53,399 nucleotides of DNA from the NCBI GenBank assembly GCA_001799675.1, contig MGTX01000034.1:17463-70861 (forward strand), written 5' to 3'. Below are positions 17,305 through 26,481 of the stretch, piece after piece. The position numbers and the translations under genes are program-made. The stretch is from Elusimicrobia bacterium GWA2_66_18. GTDB taxonomy: Bacteria > Elusimicrobiota > Elusimicrobia > UBA1565 > UBA9628. The stretch's first letter is position 1; the number at the start of each line of letters is the position of its first letter. Below the pieces are notes generated by a model. That model saw only the letters and a list, made by a program, of their open reading frames with translations, made no database searches and was not told where the DNA came from.

Positions 17305-19445
17305 TCGCCTTCCTCCTCCTGTCCTTTTTCCTCGCGCCGGCAGCGGCTGCGTCCTCCTCGGGTTCGCCCGACGCGCGCCGCGCGCAGTCCGAATATCTTC
17401 GCGGAACGCTCCTCGAACGGCGCGGCGCCTACGGCGACGCGCTGGCGGCCTACGAGAAAGCCCTGGCGCTGGATCCGAACTCGGCCTTCATCGCGGGCGA
17501 GGCGGCGGAGCTGGCGCTGGAGATTCCAGACCAGGGGCGCGCCGAAAAGTGGGCGCGGCGGCGGCTCGAGTTGGCCCCCGACGACCCGCAGTCTCGGCTG
17601 ATCCTGGGACGCGTCTTGTGGGCCCGGGGCGACTCCGTTGAGGCCGAGGAGGAGATGATCAGGGCTCTCGAAGCCGAGCCCGCGTCGGAGGAGGCGGTCT
17701 TCGCGCTGGTGGAGCTGGTGGCGGCCCGTGAGCCCAAGCGCGCGCGCGAACTGCTGGAGAAGTTCCTGAAGGGGAACCCGGAGCACGCCTCGCGCGCTCT
17801 TTATAAGTTGGGACGCCTCGACGCGCAGGAGGAGCGCTATGAGGCCGCCCTGGACGAACTCAAGCGCTCCATCGCCCTGGACGATTCCGAGTCCGGGCCG
17901 GCGCGTCTGGCCCTGGCTCAGATCTATGAGTTGCGCCGCGACACCGAGGCCGCCATCGTCGAGTACAAACGCCTGCTCGCCGATGAGCCCGACGACTTGG
18001 AGCTCCGGGCGCACATCGGGGACCTCCAGACCGCCTCCGGCGACCTGGAATCGGCGCGGGAGACCTTCCGCGCCCTCAAGGAGAAGAGGACGTCCGACCC
18101 GGCCGCCTGCGCCTGGCTGGCCGCCGACGCGGAGCATGCCGGAGACTTCGCGCGGGCTTCGCGCGTACTCAAGGACAGCGCCGCGCTCAAGGACGACCCG
18201 ACTTTAAACCTGCGCTTGGGCTACTACCTGCTTCAGGCCCGCGGCATGAAAGAGGCGATGAAGACCCTTACGCAGGCGTTTAAGCGTTGGCCCAAGGATG
18301 ACCGCATCGCCTACTATCTGGCCCTGGGGCACGACGATCAGGGAGAGCATGGGGAGGCCGTCAAACTCCTGCGCGGCGTGCTGGCGGTCAAGCCCGATGA
18401 CCGCGACGCGCGCTGGCAGTTGGCCGCCATCTTGGAGAAAATGGACCGGATCTCCGAGGCCGAGCCCGAGTTCCGCATCCTGCTGGCCGACAAGCCCGAC
18501 GACGCCCCGGCTCTCAACTACCTGGCCTACGCGTTGGCCGACCGGGGCCTAAAGCTCGATGAGGCCGAGGCGCTTGTGCGCCGGGCTCTCGCCCTCGAGC
18601 CCTCGAACGCCGCCTACCGCGACTCCCTGGGATGGACTCTCTTCAAGCTGGGACGCCTCACCGAGGCCGCGCGCGAACTGGCGGCTTCGGCGCGCGCCTT
18701 GCCCGACGACGAGGCCGTCTGGGACCATCTCGCTTCGACGCGCAAGGCCCTGGGTCGCGAGGAGGCCGCCTGGCGCGCCTGGCGCCTGTCGCAGAGCCTG
18801 GGGGGGACGAAGGCGCGCGCCAAGGCCGACGCCCTGCAGAAGGGTCTGTCTTCGGAGGCCTTGGGCGAACTGTGGCGCGCGCATTTGGAGGCGGTGCACG
18901 GCGGGATCAAGCGCTTCAATGCCGTCTGCGAGGTGCGGGGAAAGGTCGCCGGGCGCGCGATCCGTCATCAGGCCATGCTCTCCTTCCGGGCTCCGAAGGA
19001 ACTCACTCTGGAAATACTTGGCCCGCTCTTCGCTCCCGTCGCGCGCGCGCGCATCGACCCACAAGGCTTCTTCATGGACCGCTTCCCCGTGTCGGGTGCG
19101 ACGGATGAGCAGGTCCGCGTCGCGGCCGAGGGGACCCTCGCCGTGGTGGCCGCGGTCCTGGGGGGAGAACCGTATGCCCCGGGCCCCGCCCGCTTGGAGT
19201 CCGGCTGGGGCAGGCGCGAACTGGCCCGCAAGGCTTGGCGCGTGGAACTCAGCGACTCGGCTCTGGCCCTTTCCGCCTCCCCGGAGGGCGGAACGGCGAT
19301 GACCTTCTCCGACTTCCAGAAGGAGGGTCTGCGGCGCGTGCCGAAGAACTTCGCGGCCAAGGGGAAGTTCTGGGAGTTCGCGCTCACTTGCGCCGAGCCG
19401 AAGGTCGAGTCCTTTCCGAGCGAAGTCCTGCCGGAGGCGCCGTGA
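17301..19445 (+). CDS. Exported TPR protein with C-terminal LolB/DUF4292-like domain
   Basis: About 714 residues. A signal peptide (FLLLSFFLAPAAAAS, no lipobox Cys) is followed by a long array of tetratricopeptide repeats over roughly residues 25-560 (ALAAYEKALALDPNSAF and similar). The last 170 residues form a separate beta-rich domain (FNAVCEVRGKVAGRAIRH, LTLEILGPLFAPVARARIDP) that resembles LolB/DUF4292 lipid-binding folds. In pseudomonads a TPR protein gene and lolB sit beside ispE; here the two functions look fused in the same place. Its role is probably lipoprotein or envelope-polymer assembly. GTG start overlaps the rimI stop; the stop overlaps ispE. Confidence 0.75.
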   Translation: MIAFLLLSFFLAPAAAASSSGSPDARRAQSEYLRGTLLERRGAYGDALAAYEKALALDPNSAFIAGEAAELALEIPDQGRAEKWARRRLELAPDDPQSRLILGRVLWARGDSVEAEEEMIRALEAEPASEEAVFALVELVAAREPKRARELLEKFLKGNPEHASRALYKLGRLDAQEERYEAALDELKRSIALDDSESGPARLALAQIYELRRDTEAAIVEYKRLLADEPDDLELRAHIGDLQTASGDLESARETFRALKEKRTSDPAACAWLAADAEHAGDFARASRVLKDSAALKDDPTLNLRLGYYLLQARGMKEAMKTLTQAFKRWPKDDRIAYYLALGHDDQGEHGEAVKLLRGVLAVKPDDRDARWQLAAILEKMDRISEAEPEFRILLADKPDDAPALNYLAYALADRGLKLDEAEALVRRALALEPSNAAYRDSLGWTLFKLGRLTEAARELAASARALPDDEAVWDHLASTRKALGREEAAWRAWRLSQSLGGTKARAKADALQKGLSSEALGELWRAHLEAVHGGIKRFNAVCEVRGKVAGRAIRHQAMLSFRAPKELTLEILGPLFAPVARARIDPQGFFMDRFPVSGATDEQVRVAAEGTLAVVAAVLGGEPYAPGPARLESGWGRRELARKAWRVELSDSALALSASPEGGTAMTFSDFQKEGLRRVPKNFAAKGKFWEFALTCAEPKVESFPSEVLPEAP

Positions 19446-20332
19446 GAGTCCAATGCCCGGCCAAAGTGAACCTATTCCTGGAGGTCACCGGGAAAAGGAA
19501 GAACGGTTACCACACGTTGTCCACTCTCTTCGCCAAGATCAACATCTACGATGTTTTGGACTTCAAGTTCGCCAACGGGGGCAAGCCGATCCTTGAGATC
19601 GTGGATGAATTCCATGCTTGCCGCCTATCGGCGGGACCTGATAATCTGGTGATGAGGGCCGCCAAGGCCTTTTATCGGTCTTTTCGGATCGGGGTCGGAG
19701 TTCATATCACTTTGACCAAGCGTATACCGATGGGCGCCGGTTTGGGGGGGGGATCGTCCGATGCGGCCGGGACTCTTCTGGGATTAGCTCAATTCTTCCA
19801 GATAAAACTTACGGCCGCGCGGAAGAAAAAACTGCATGATCTCGGGGTCGAACTCGGGGCGGACGTCGCGTTCTTCCTCAAAGACTCCCCATTCTGCCTG
19901 GCGACGGGCATCGGGGATCGTCTCCGGCCTATGAAGATTCCTAGATCCTTGCCTTATATGGTTCTGGCCTGGCCGGGCTTCCCATCTCCTACGGGACCCG
20001 TCTACAAGGCCCTTGCGGCCCGTCGGAGACCCGATATATTGACAAGGCTTTCCCAGCTTGATAAACTGGTCCGTCGCTTGAAGAGGGGACGCCCCGTCGA
20101 CGAATGGGGGGGGCTGCTCTTCAACCGCTTGGAGCAGGCGGAGTTGCCGGTCTTGGCGGATGTCGCGCAAGCCCGTCGCATCATGGAAGCCGCGGGTGTG
20201 GAGGGGGTGCGCATGTCGGGTTCGGGCTCGTCGGTCTTCGGGTTCGTTTCCTCCCATGCGGAGGGCGAGCGGATCGTCCGGCGGCTTCGGGTATACCCCT
20301 GGAAGGTTTTCCTGACCAGTTGTCTCGGTTGA
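19442..20332 (+). CDS. ispE: 4-diphosphocytidyl-2-C-methyl-D-erythritol kinase
   Basis: A 296-residue GHMP kinase of the non-mevalonate isoprenoid pathway. It begins CPAKVNLFLEVTGKRKNGYH; the ATP loop is PMGAGLGGGSSDAAGTL, and the C-terminal motif is VRMSGSGSSVFGF. The start is a GTG overlapping the TPR gene stop (GTGA). The coding sequence uses visibly more A/T in third positions than its neighbours. It is followed after six bases by spoVG. Confidence 0.93.
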   Translation: MRVQCPAKVNLFLEVTGKRKNGYHTLSTLFAKINIYDVLDFKFANGGKPILEIVDEFHACRLSAGPDNLVMRAAKAFYRSFRIGVGVHITLTKRIPMGAGLGGGSSDAAGTLLGLAQFFQIKLTAARKKKLHDLGVELGADVAFFLKDSPFCLATGIGDRLRPMKIPRSLPYMVLAWPGFPSPTGPVYKALAARRRPDILTRLSQLDKLVRRLKRGRPVDEWGGLLFNRLEQAELPVLADVAQARRIMEAAGVEGVRMSGSGSSVFGFVSSHAEGERIVRRLRVYPWKVFLTSCLG

Positions 20333-20338
20333 CCTCTC

Positions 20339-20632
20339 TTGGAGATCACGGAAGTCCGGGTCCATCTTCGCGGCGAAGAGAAGCTCAAGGCTTTCGCCAC
20401 GGTCACGTTCGACCGCTGCTTTGTCGTCAGGAACATGAAGGTCATCGAAGGAGAGAAGGGGCTCATCCTGTGCATGCCGTCGCGCAAGATGCCGGATGGG
20501 TCGTTCAAGGACGTGGCGCACCCGATTACCGTCGAATTTCGGTCGTTGTTGGAAAGCAAGGTGTTCGCCTGCTACGAGCAGGAACGACGCAAGACCGCGG
20601 CGGGATCCGGCACTGGCTCCCGGGTGGTGTAA
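20339..20632 (+). CDS. spoVG: SpoVG family RNA/DNA-binding regulator
   Basis: A 97-residue protein; the first 85 match the SpoVG fold: ITEVRVHLRGEEKLKAFATV, FDRCFVVRNMKVIEGEKGL, MPSRKMPDGSFKDVAHPI. The start is TTG at 20339 without a clear Shine-Dalgarno, supported by alignment to the family start (MEIT.VRV). SpoVG is a site-specific nucleic-acid-binding protein known from Firmicutes and Borrelia. The last residues (GSRVV) and the TAA stop are encoded by the first 15 bases of the tRNA-Gln gene, so the coding frame and tRNA overlap. Confidence 0.88.
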   Translation: MEITEVRVHLRGEEKLKAFATVTFDRCFVVRNMKVIEGEKGLILCMPSRKMPDGSFKDVAHPITVEFRSLLESKVFACYEQERRKTAAGSGTGSRVV

Positions 20633-20688
20633 CGGTAACACAGCGGCCTTTGAAGCCGTTATTCCTGGTTCGAGTCCAGGCCCGGGAA
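20618..20688 (+). tRNA. tRNA-Gln (anticodon TTG)
   Basis: Full cloverleaf: acceptor TCCCGGG (20618-20624) with CCCGGGA (20681-20687); D stem GTGT/ACAC; anticodon stem GCGGC/GCCGT around CTTTGAA (anticodon 20650-20652, TTG, reading CAA); T arm CCTGG-TTCGAGT-CCAGG. Discriminator A at 20688 and no encoded CCA. U1-A72 is usual for tRNA-Gln. It sits between spoVG and glmU, the equivalent of the tRNA-Gln between ispE and prs in many proteobacteria. Confidence 0.95.
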
Positions 20689-20713
20689 AGGCTGATTTCG
20701 ACAAAATAAGATC

Positions 20714-22102
20714 ATGAACAACGCGAAGAAGGCAAAAGGGCAGTTGGCGGTGCTGATCCTGGCCGCGGGCCAGGGCATGCGCATGGAGTCGTCTATTCCC
20801 AAGGTACTCCATCATGTGGGCGGTCGTCCGATGCTCTTTTACATCCTGCGCATCGCCAACGCGCTCAAGCCGGGCGCTATCGGCGTGGTCGTCGGCCACG
20901 AATCCGACCAGGTCAAGGCCGCGACCCTGGAGATGGCCAGGTCGGTCGGCATCACGCGCGCGATCTGCTTCATCACGCAGAAGAAGCCCCTCGGCAGCGG
21001 TAACGCCGTCGTGGAGAGTCTCCCGTTCCTTAAAAAGTTCAAGACCGCGGCCGTGATGTGCGGCGACACGCCGCTTCTCACCTACGAGTCCATCTACAAC
21101 CTGCTCCTGACCCACGACCAGCTCAAGGGGCAGGCGACCCTGTTGACCGCGCGCATCGCCAACCCAAAGGGCTATGGCCGCATCATCCGCGGCGCCCTGG
21201 GCGAGGTCCAGCGCGTTGTCGAGGAATCGGTCGCCACTTCCAAGGAAGCGGCCGTCAACGAGGTCAATTCCGGCGCCTACGTCTTCGAACTCGAGGCGCT
21301 CATCTCGGGCCTTAAGAAGATTGGGGCCAAGGGCCCGAAGAAGGAGCATTTCCTAACCGACGTCATGGAGGCCATCCGCGCCAAGGGCGGCCGTATTCAT
21401 GCCTACGCCACCTCCAACGCGGATGAGATCCAGGGCATCAACAACCGCTTCCAGCTCTCGATCTCCGAGCGCGTCTTGAATAAGCGCATGCTCGAGCGCT
21501 TGATGATCTCCGGCGTGACCATCCGCGACCCCCAGACCACCCAGGTGGACGCCGATGTGGAGATCGGCCAGGACACCGTGATCTACCCCGGGACCATCCT
21601 GCGCGGCCACACCAAGATCGGCCGCCTGTGCCGCCTCGGGCCTTTCACCCACATCGAGAACTCCCTTATCGGCAATGAGTGCGAAGTCCGCTACTCCTAC
21701 GTCGTCGGCGCGCGTCTGCTGGAGAAGACCTCGGTCGGGCCCTTCGCTCACATTCGCCCGGATTCCATCATCGGGCCCCGCGCGCGCATCGGTAACTTCA
21801 CCGAGGTCAAGGCGTCCAAGATCGGCTTCGGTTCGAAGGTGAACCACCTTTCCTACATCGGCGACGCCGACATCGCCGAGGACGTCAATATCGGCGCCGG
21901 CGCCATCACCTGCAACTACGACGGCAGAGAAAAGCACCAGACGACGATCGGGGCCAAGGCCTTCATAGGCTCAAATGTGAACCTCATCGCGCCCGTGAGG
22001 ATCGGGCGGGGCGCCAAGGTCGCGGCCGGCTCGACTGTGACCGAGGACGTCCCTGACGAGGCGCTCGCCATCGCGCGCGCGCGCCAAGTGAACAAAACCT
22101 GA
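20714..22102 (+). CDS. glmU: Bifunctional GlcNAc-1-P uridyltransferase / GlcN-1-P acetyltransferase
   Basis: A 462-residue two-domain enzyme that completes UDP-GlcNAc. The N-terminal nucleotidyltransferase has [20 protein letters not shown] (Met in place of the usual Thr of GTRM), [10 protein letters not shown] and VMCGDTPLL. From about residue 250 hexapeptide repeats form the left-handed beta-helix, with [25 protein letters not shown] and GAITCNYDG. It ends [11 protein letters not shown] start 25 bases after tRNA-Gln; the stop overlaps the prs ATG by one base. Confidence 0.96.
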   Translation: MNNAKKAKGQLAVLILAAGQGMRMESSIPKVLHHVGGRPMLFYILRIANALKPGAIGVVVGHESDQVKAATLEMARSVGITRAICFITQKKPLGSGNAVVESLPFLKKFKTAAVMCGDTPLLTYESIYNLLLTHDQLKGQATLLTARIANPKGYGRIIRGALGEVQRVVEESVATSKEAAVNEVNSGAYVFELEALISGLKKIGAKGPKKEHFLTDVMEAIRAKGGRIHAYATSNADEIQGINNRFQLSISERVLNKRMLERLMISGVTIRDPQTTQVDADVEIGQDTVIYPGTILRGHTKIGRLCRLGPFTHIENSLIGNECEVRYSYVVGARLLEKTSVGPFAHIRPDSIIGPRARIGNFTEVKASKIGFGSKVNHLSYIGDADIAEDVNIGAGAITCNYDGREKHQTTIGAKAFIGSNVNLIAPVRIGRGAKVAAGSTVTEDVPDEALAIARARQVNKT

Positions 22103-23130
22103 TGCCCCACAAGACCCACGCCGCTCCGGAGGCTCGAGTGCCCGCGTCCTCTCGCAAGTCGGTCGAAAAGCCGCTCCCCATGGAGGGTCTCGGGACCCTC
22201 CGGGGGCTCAAGGTCTTCTCCGGCAACGCGAACCGTCCTCTCGCCGAGGATATCTGCGAGTACCTGGGCGTGCCGCTGGGCAAGACCCACGTCGGGCGCT
22301 TCGCCGACGGCGAGATCAACGTCCAGATCGAGGAGAACGTCCGCGGCGCCGATTGCTACGTCATTCAGCCGACCTGCCGACCGACCAACGAGAATCTCAT
22401 GGAGCTCCTCATCATGATCGACGCGCTGCGGCGCGCATCGGCGGGGCGCATTACGGCCGTCATCCCTTACTTCGGCTACGCTCGCGCCGACCGCAAGACC
22501 GCGCCGCGCGTGCCCATCAGCTCCAAGCTCGTGGCCAACCTCATCGTGACCTCGGGCGCCCAGCGCGTCATCACGATGGACCTGCACGCCGCCCAGATCC
22601 AGGGCTTCTTCGACATCCCGGTGGACCACCTCTATGCCGCCCCCATCCTCCTCGACTACGTCCGCAAGAAAGCCCTCCAGGACCTCGTCATCGTCAGCCC
22701 CGACGTCGGCGGCGTGGAGCGCGCGCGGGCCTTCGCTAAGCGCCTCAACGCCCAGTTGGTCATCATCGACAAGCGGCGCCCGCGGCCGAACGAGGCCTCG
22801 ATCTACAACATCATCGGCGACGTGGCGGGCAAGAGCTGCCTCATCCTCGACGACATGGTGGACACCGGCGGGACCCTCTGCAAGGTCGCCGACAAGATTC
22901 GCGAGTGCGGCGCGACCAAGGTCTACGCGGCCTGCGTGCACGGCGTGCTGTCCGGCGCGGCGCACGACCTCATCGCCAAATCGTCCCTCGAGGAGATGAT
23001 CCTCACCGATTCGATCCCGGTCCATGCGCTGGCCGGGGGAAAGTTGACGGTCTTGTCGATCTCGCCCCTCATAGGCGAGGCGATCGCCCGCAACCACCAG
23101 GGCAAATCCATCAGCGCATTGTTCATCTGA
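22102..23130 (+). CDS. prs: Ribose-phosphate pyrophosphokinase (PRPP synthetase)
   Basis: A 342-residue enzyme making PRPP from ribose-5-P and ATP. The conserved core begins [19 protein letters not shown] near residue 33, followed by [47 protein letters not shown], and the PRPP loop [13 protein letters not shown]. The 30 or so N-terminal residues before the core are extra; an internal ATG at 22180 is an alternative start. PRPP made here feeds hpt and nucleotide synthesis. Confidence 0.95.
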   Translation: MPHKTHAAPEARVPASSRKSVEKPLPMEGLGTLRGLKVFSGNANRPLAEDICEYLGVPLGKTHVGRFADGEINVQIEENVRGADCYVIQPTCRPTNENLMELLIMIDALRRASAGRITAVIPYFGYARADRKTAPRVPISSKLVANLIVTSGAQRVITMDLHAAQIQGFFDIPVDHLYAAPILLDYVRKKALQDLVIVSPDVGGVERARAFAKRLNAQLVIIDKRRPRPNEASIYNIIGDVAGKSCLILDDMVDTGGTLCKVADKIRECGATKVYAACVHGVLSGAAHDLIAKSSLEEMILTDSIPVHALAGGKLTVLSISPLIGEAIARNHQGKSISALFI

Positions 23131-23156
23131 CGTTTATCCGAGGAGGAAGTCCCCAT

Positions 23157-23894
23157 ATGGAGATCAAGCTGGACGTCGCAGTCCGCGCGGAGAAGGGCGC
23201 CAAGAAGGAGCTCTCCACCATGCGCGCCGGAGCCCAGATCCCGGCCGTCGTCTACGGCGGCGAGAAGCCGTCGATCAAGATCGCCCTGCCGGAGAAGGAA
23301 TTCCTCGGCGCGCGCAAGAAGGGAGGCGTCAACGCCATCCTCTGCCTCAAGCACCCCGGCGGCACGGAGACGGTGATGATCAAGGAACTCCAGCGCCACC
23401 CGGTCACCGACCGCCTCATCCACGCGGACTTCCAGCGCATCTCTCTGACCCGGAAGATCGACGCAAAGGTCCCGATCATCGTCATCGGCGAAGCAACCGG
23501 CGTCAAGGACTTCGGCGGCATGCTGGCCCACGACCTGCGCGAGCTGCGTATCAAGGCCCTGCCGACCGCCATCCCGCAGAAGATCGAGGTGGACGTCTCC
23601 AGCCTCGGCCTGCACGAGGCCCTGCGCGTCAAGGACCTTAAGCTCCCCGCTGGTGTAGAGGTCCTCGACGCGGGCGACCATGTGGTCGTTCACGTCACGC
23701 TGGCCAAGGTCGAGGTGGTCGAAACCCCCGCCGCGGTCGTTGCCGCCGAGGGAGCTGCGGCGGCCGCCGAGCCGGAGAGCGCCAACACGAAGGGCAAGAA
23801 AGACGAGGAAGGGAAGCTCGTCAAGGAGACGGCGAAGGCCGCCGCTCCCGCCGCCGGAGAGAAGAAGGAATCGGCCAAGAAGGAAGGGAAGTAG
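23157..23894 (+). CDS. rplY: Ribosomal protein bL25 (CTC/TL5 form)
   Basis: A 245-residue long-form L25 with the 5S-rRNA-binding N-terminal domain (RAGAQIPAVVYGGEKPSIKI, DRLIHADFQRISL) and the TL5-type C-terminal beta domain (VDVSSLGLHEALRVKDLKLP). A low-complexity Ala/Glu/Lys tail of about 60 residues follows. The start ATG has a strong Shine-Dalgarno GAGGAGGA at 23141-23148. The prs-rplY-pth order is conserved in many bacteria. Confidence 0.93.
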   Translation: MEIKLDVAVRAEKGAKKELSTMRAGAQIPAVVYGGEKPSIKIALPEKEFLGARKKGGVNAILCLKHPGGTETVMIKELQRHPVTDRLIHADFQRISLTRKIDAKVPIIVIGEATGVKDFGGMLAHDLRELRIKALPTAIPQKIEVDVSSLGLHEALRVKDLKLPAGVEVLDAGDHVVVHVTLAKVEVVETPAAVVAAEGAAAAAEPESANTKGKKDEEGKLVKETAKAAAPAAGEKKESAKKEGK

Positions 23895-23906
23895 AGCTTT
23901 CCCGCC

Positions 23907-24467
23907 GTGGCGCTGCGGCTCGTCGTGGGTCTGGGCAATCCGGGCCCGGAATACGAGCGGACGCGCCACAACGTCGGATTCCGCTTCGTCGATCGTTTGG
24001 TCGGCGGGGCGGATTCCTTTTGGAAGGAATTCAAGGGCGAGGGCGTTTTCTCGAAGTGGGGCGGGATCTATCTCGCTAAACCAATGACCTATATGAACGA
24101 ATCAGGGCGGTTCGTGAGGCGGTTCTCGGCTTTCCATAACGTCTCGATATCCGAGATGCTCGTCGTTTATGACGAGCTCTCTCTTTCGTTAGGGAAGATC
24201 CGCTTGAGGAAGAAGGGGTCTTCAGGCGGGCAGAAAGGCATGCTGTCCATCATCCAGCATATGGGCGCCGAGGAGATCCCTCGACTGCGCATCGGGGTCG
24301 GTCCCCAGCCCGAGACGACGGACTCGGCTGATTTTGTCCTCAGCCGCTTCAGGCCGGCGGAGGAAAAGGCCCTAGACGACGCCCTGGGTCAGGCCGAGGA
24401 GGCCGTCCGCGTCGTCATCGAGAACGGCATCGACGCGGCGATGAATCAATTCAACTCCGCACCTTAG
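23907..24467 (+). CDS. pth: Peptidyl-tRNA hydrolase
   Basis: A 186-residue hydrolase that frees tRNA from stalled peptidyl-tRNA. Catalytic region GLGNPGPEYERTRHNVGF holds the Asn and the catalytic His; MTYMNESG and VVYDELSLSLGKIRLR follow. The usual GGHNG loop reads SSGGQKGMLSI, so both the His and Asn of that loop are replaced, an unusual change near the tRNA-binding cleft. GTG start, 12 bases after rplY. Confidence 0.93.
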   Translation: MALRLVVGLGNPGPEYERTRHNVGFRFVDRLVGGADSFWKEFKGEGVFSKWGGIYLAKPMTYMNESGRFVRRFSAFHNVSISEMLVVYDELSLSLGKIRLRKKGSSGGQKGMLSIIQHMGAEEIPRLRIGVGPQPETTDSADFVLSRFRPAEEKALDDALGQAEEAVRVVIENGIDAAMNQFNSAP

Positions 24468-24469
24468 CG

Positions 24470-24688
24470 ATGACGCCCTTTTTAAAAATCGCCGTCGGCT
24501 GCGTCTGCGGCCTCCTGGGGCTTGGATATCTCTACCGTCCTGATTTGATCGAACGCATGAATGCGGTCCTGCGAGATTGCCTGTTCAACGACGCCTACAT
24601 GGCTCTTGAGCGCCGGAAGTGGGGCATGTTCTTCCTGCTTTTAGCCTTTCTTTTCCTCTACATGGGCTGGACGGCCCTGGAGCGATGA
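24470..24688 (+). CDS. Small two-helix membrane protein, unknown
   Basis: A 72-residue protein with two predicted membrane segments (about residues 5-22, FLKIAVGCVCGLLGLGYLY, and 52-69, MFFLLLAFLFLYMGWTAL). Between them is a polar stretch (RPDLIERMNAVLRD). It starts two bases after the pth stop and overlaps the pmbA ATG by four bases, so it is translated as part of this operon. I do not recognise the family. Confidence 0.7.
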   Translation: MTPFLKIAVGCVCGLLGLGYLYRPDLIERMNAVLRDCLFNDAYMALERRKWGMFFLLLAFLFLYMGWTALER

Positions 24689-26025
24689 TCCCGGACCTCC
24701 GGGTTTTAGGCTTAGAGGCTCGTGCTTGGATGAAGGAGCAGTCCGCCGAGACCCAGTCCGAGACGTATCTCTCGATCGTCGAGGAGAGGAGCATCTCCCG
24801 CCGCGACGGCCGACGCGAGGCCGTGGAGACCTCCGTCGAGCTGGGCGCGGGCGTGCGCGTGGCGCGCGGCGGCCGCATCGGATTTGCTTCAGGAGGAGGC
24901 GCGGACCTTCGCACGCTCCAGGGCCTTTGGCGCAGGGCGGTGGAGCAATTGCCTTACGCCGAAGCGGAGCCGGGGCGCCGGCTGCCTCAGCCCCTCGCGG
25001 ACGCGGAAGACCCCGTCTTCGAGGCGTCGCTCCAAGACGAGACCCTCTTCGGGCGTCCCTGGGAAGCGCTCGAGGAGAGGCTTGGGCAGGCGGAAGCCGC
25101 GGGCCGAGCCGGCGGCCGCGTCTTGCGCGCCGATTTCACCGAGAGCCGCGGCGAGGTCGTCGTCGCCGGCACGAACGGCGTTCTGGCCCGCGAGCGGAGC
25201 GGGTTTGCCTCGGTGTCGGTCGCGGTCGCGGCTGAAGACGACGGTCAGACCCAGGTCGGCGAGGGCTTCCGCCTGTCGCGCCGTTTCGACGACCTCAACT
25301 GCGCCGCGGCCGGCGGGGAGGCCGCACGACGGGCCGCGGCCGTCATCGGAGCCCGCCGCGTGAGAGCCGGCCGCCGTGCGGTGCTCTTCGAGCCGTGGGT
25401 GGCGGCGGAGTTCCTGGAACTTCTGGCGGATCTCTTCTCGGCCGAGGAGGTCCAGGGCGGACGATCGCTGCTTGCCGGACGTTTGGGGGATACGGTGGCT
25501 TCGCCGCTGGTCACTCTGCGCGATGACCCTCGCATCCCCGGAGGGGCGGCGAGCGCGCGCTTTGACGCTGAAGGCATGCCGACTCGCGACAAGGCTCTGG
25601 TCGATCGAGGAGTCCTGCGAGAGTACCTCCATGATTCCGCCACCGCCGCTCGCGCGGGAATGAGTTCCAACGGATGCTCCGTTCGCGGCAGTTGGCGCGG
25701 CCTGCCGGGGCCTGGGCCGTCCAACTTCTCTCTGGTTCCGGGCTTGCTCACTCGTGCGGCGTTGCTTAAGGACACGCGCGACGGCCTTCTTCTGATGGAG
25801 GTCCTTGGCACGCACATGGTGGACCCCGTTTCGGGGGAATTTTCCGTCGGCGTATCCGGCTACGAGGTTGAGAAAGGGGCGTTCGCCCGGCCCTTCAAGG
25901 GCGCGATGATCTCCGGCAATCTGCTCGACCTGCTCGGGCGAGTGGACGCGGTCGCCGACGACCTCGTGCGTACCGGCTCTTTCGGCTCGCCGACCTTCCG
26001 CGTCAGCGCGCTTGACGTCGCCTAA
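24685..26025 (+). CDS. pmbA: TldD/PmbA family protein, PmbA (TldE) type
   Basis: A 446-residue protein. The C-terminal half has the family pattern: DNA-free beta domain with GCSVRGSW, LLLMEVLGTHMVDPVSGEFS and VGVSGYEVEKG, then GAMISGNLLDLL. No HExxxH zinc motif is present, which marks it as the non-catalytic PmbA/TldE-type subunit rather than TldD. In E. coli TldD/TldE form a heterodimeric peptidase that trims unfolded peptides; no tldD is in this window. ATGA overlap with the small membrane protein gene. Converges on the PilZ gene with only one base between stops. Confidence 0.87.
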   Translation: MIPDLRVLGLEARAWMKEQSAETQSETYLSIVEERSISRRDGRREAVETSVELGAGVRVARGGRIGFASGGGADLRTLQGLWRRAVEQLPYAEAEPGRRLPQPLADAEDPVFEASLQDETLFGRPWEALEERLGQAEAAGRAGGRVLRADFTESRGEVVVAGTNGVLARERSGFASVSVAVAAEDDGQTQVGEGFRLSRRFDDLNCAAAGGEAARRAAAVIGARRVRAGRRAVLFEPWVAAEFLELLADLFSAEEVQGGRSLLAGRLGDTVASPLVTLRDDPRIPGGAASARFDAEGMPTRDKALVDRGVLREYLHDSATAARAGMSSNGCSVRGSWRGLPGPGPSNFSLVPGLLTRAALLKDTRDGLLLMEVLGTHMVDPVSGEFSVGVSGYEVEKGAFARPFKGAMISGNLLDLLGRVDAVADDLVRTGSFGSPTFRVSALDVA

Positions 26026-26026
26026 C

Positions 26027-26440
26027 TCACCTGGCCCAGTAGTCGCGCAGGGAGCGCTCGAGCCTCTCCTCTTTCGCAGAGAGGGGTTCGCGGCGGAGGA
26101 CGTCGAGTATGCCGCGCAGCAGCATCTCCTGGTCCGAAGTCAGATTGAAGAGCATTCCATAGTTGAATTCCACTTGATCCTTCTGATCCTTGGCGGTTTG
26201 CCGAGGGCCTTCTCGGACCATCCTACAGGGCAAGTCCACGGGACCTTGCGGCCCCGTCACCTTCAAGCGATAGGAAGTCCCTTTTTCGAGCGGCCGACGC
26301 AGCCGCACATAGCAGCCCGCCAGGCTCAAGTTGAGCAGACGCGCCTCGCAGAGGAGGCCTCCTTTGACCGAGCCCCGGAACACCTGAGCGGGCTTGTCGC
26401 AGGGGATGCGGGCGTGGGCGCGCCGGATGGGTTCGACCAT
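26027..26440 (-). CDS. PilZ-domain protein (probable c-di-GMP receptor)
   Basis: A 137-residue single PilZ domain. The RxxxR-type element is RRAHARIPC near the N-terminus, and the second motif NLSLAGCYVRL fits (D/N)xSxxG. These two motifs form the c-di-GMP pocket. A basic helix ends the protein. No output domain, so it probably acts through a partner. ATG at 26440 lies six bases from a TATAAT, suggesting a leaderless message. Confidence 0.85.
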   Translation of the reverse strand: MVEPIRRAHARIPCDKPAQVFRGSVKGGLLCEARLLNLSLAGCYVRLRRPLEKGTSYRLKVTGPQGPVDLPCRMVREGPRQTAKDQKDQVEFNYGMLFNLTSDQEMLLRGILDVLRREPLSAKEERLERSLRDYWAR

Positions 26441-26446
26441 AAATTA

Positions 26447-26452
26447 ATTATA
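26447..26452 (-). promoter_or_regulatory. Consensus -10 (TATAAT) just before the PilZ gene
   Basis: Perfect TATAAT on the minus strand, six bases before the ATG. No convincing -35 at 16-18 bases. If used, the transcript begins at or next to the start codon. Confidence 0.45.
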
Positions 26453-26481
26453 GCTCTTTCCTATTTCGAGGCTGCCGTTCT

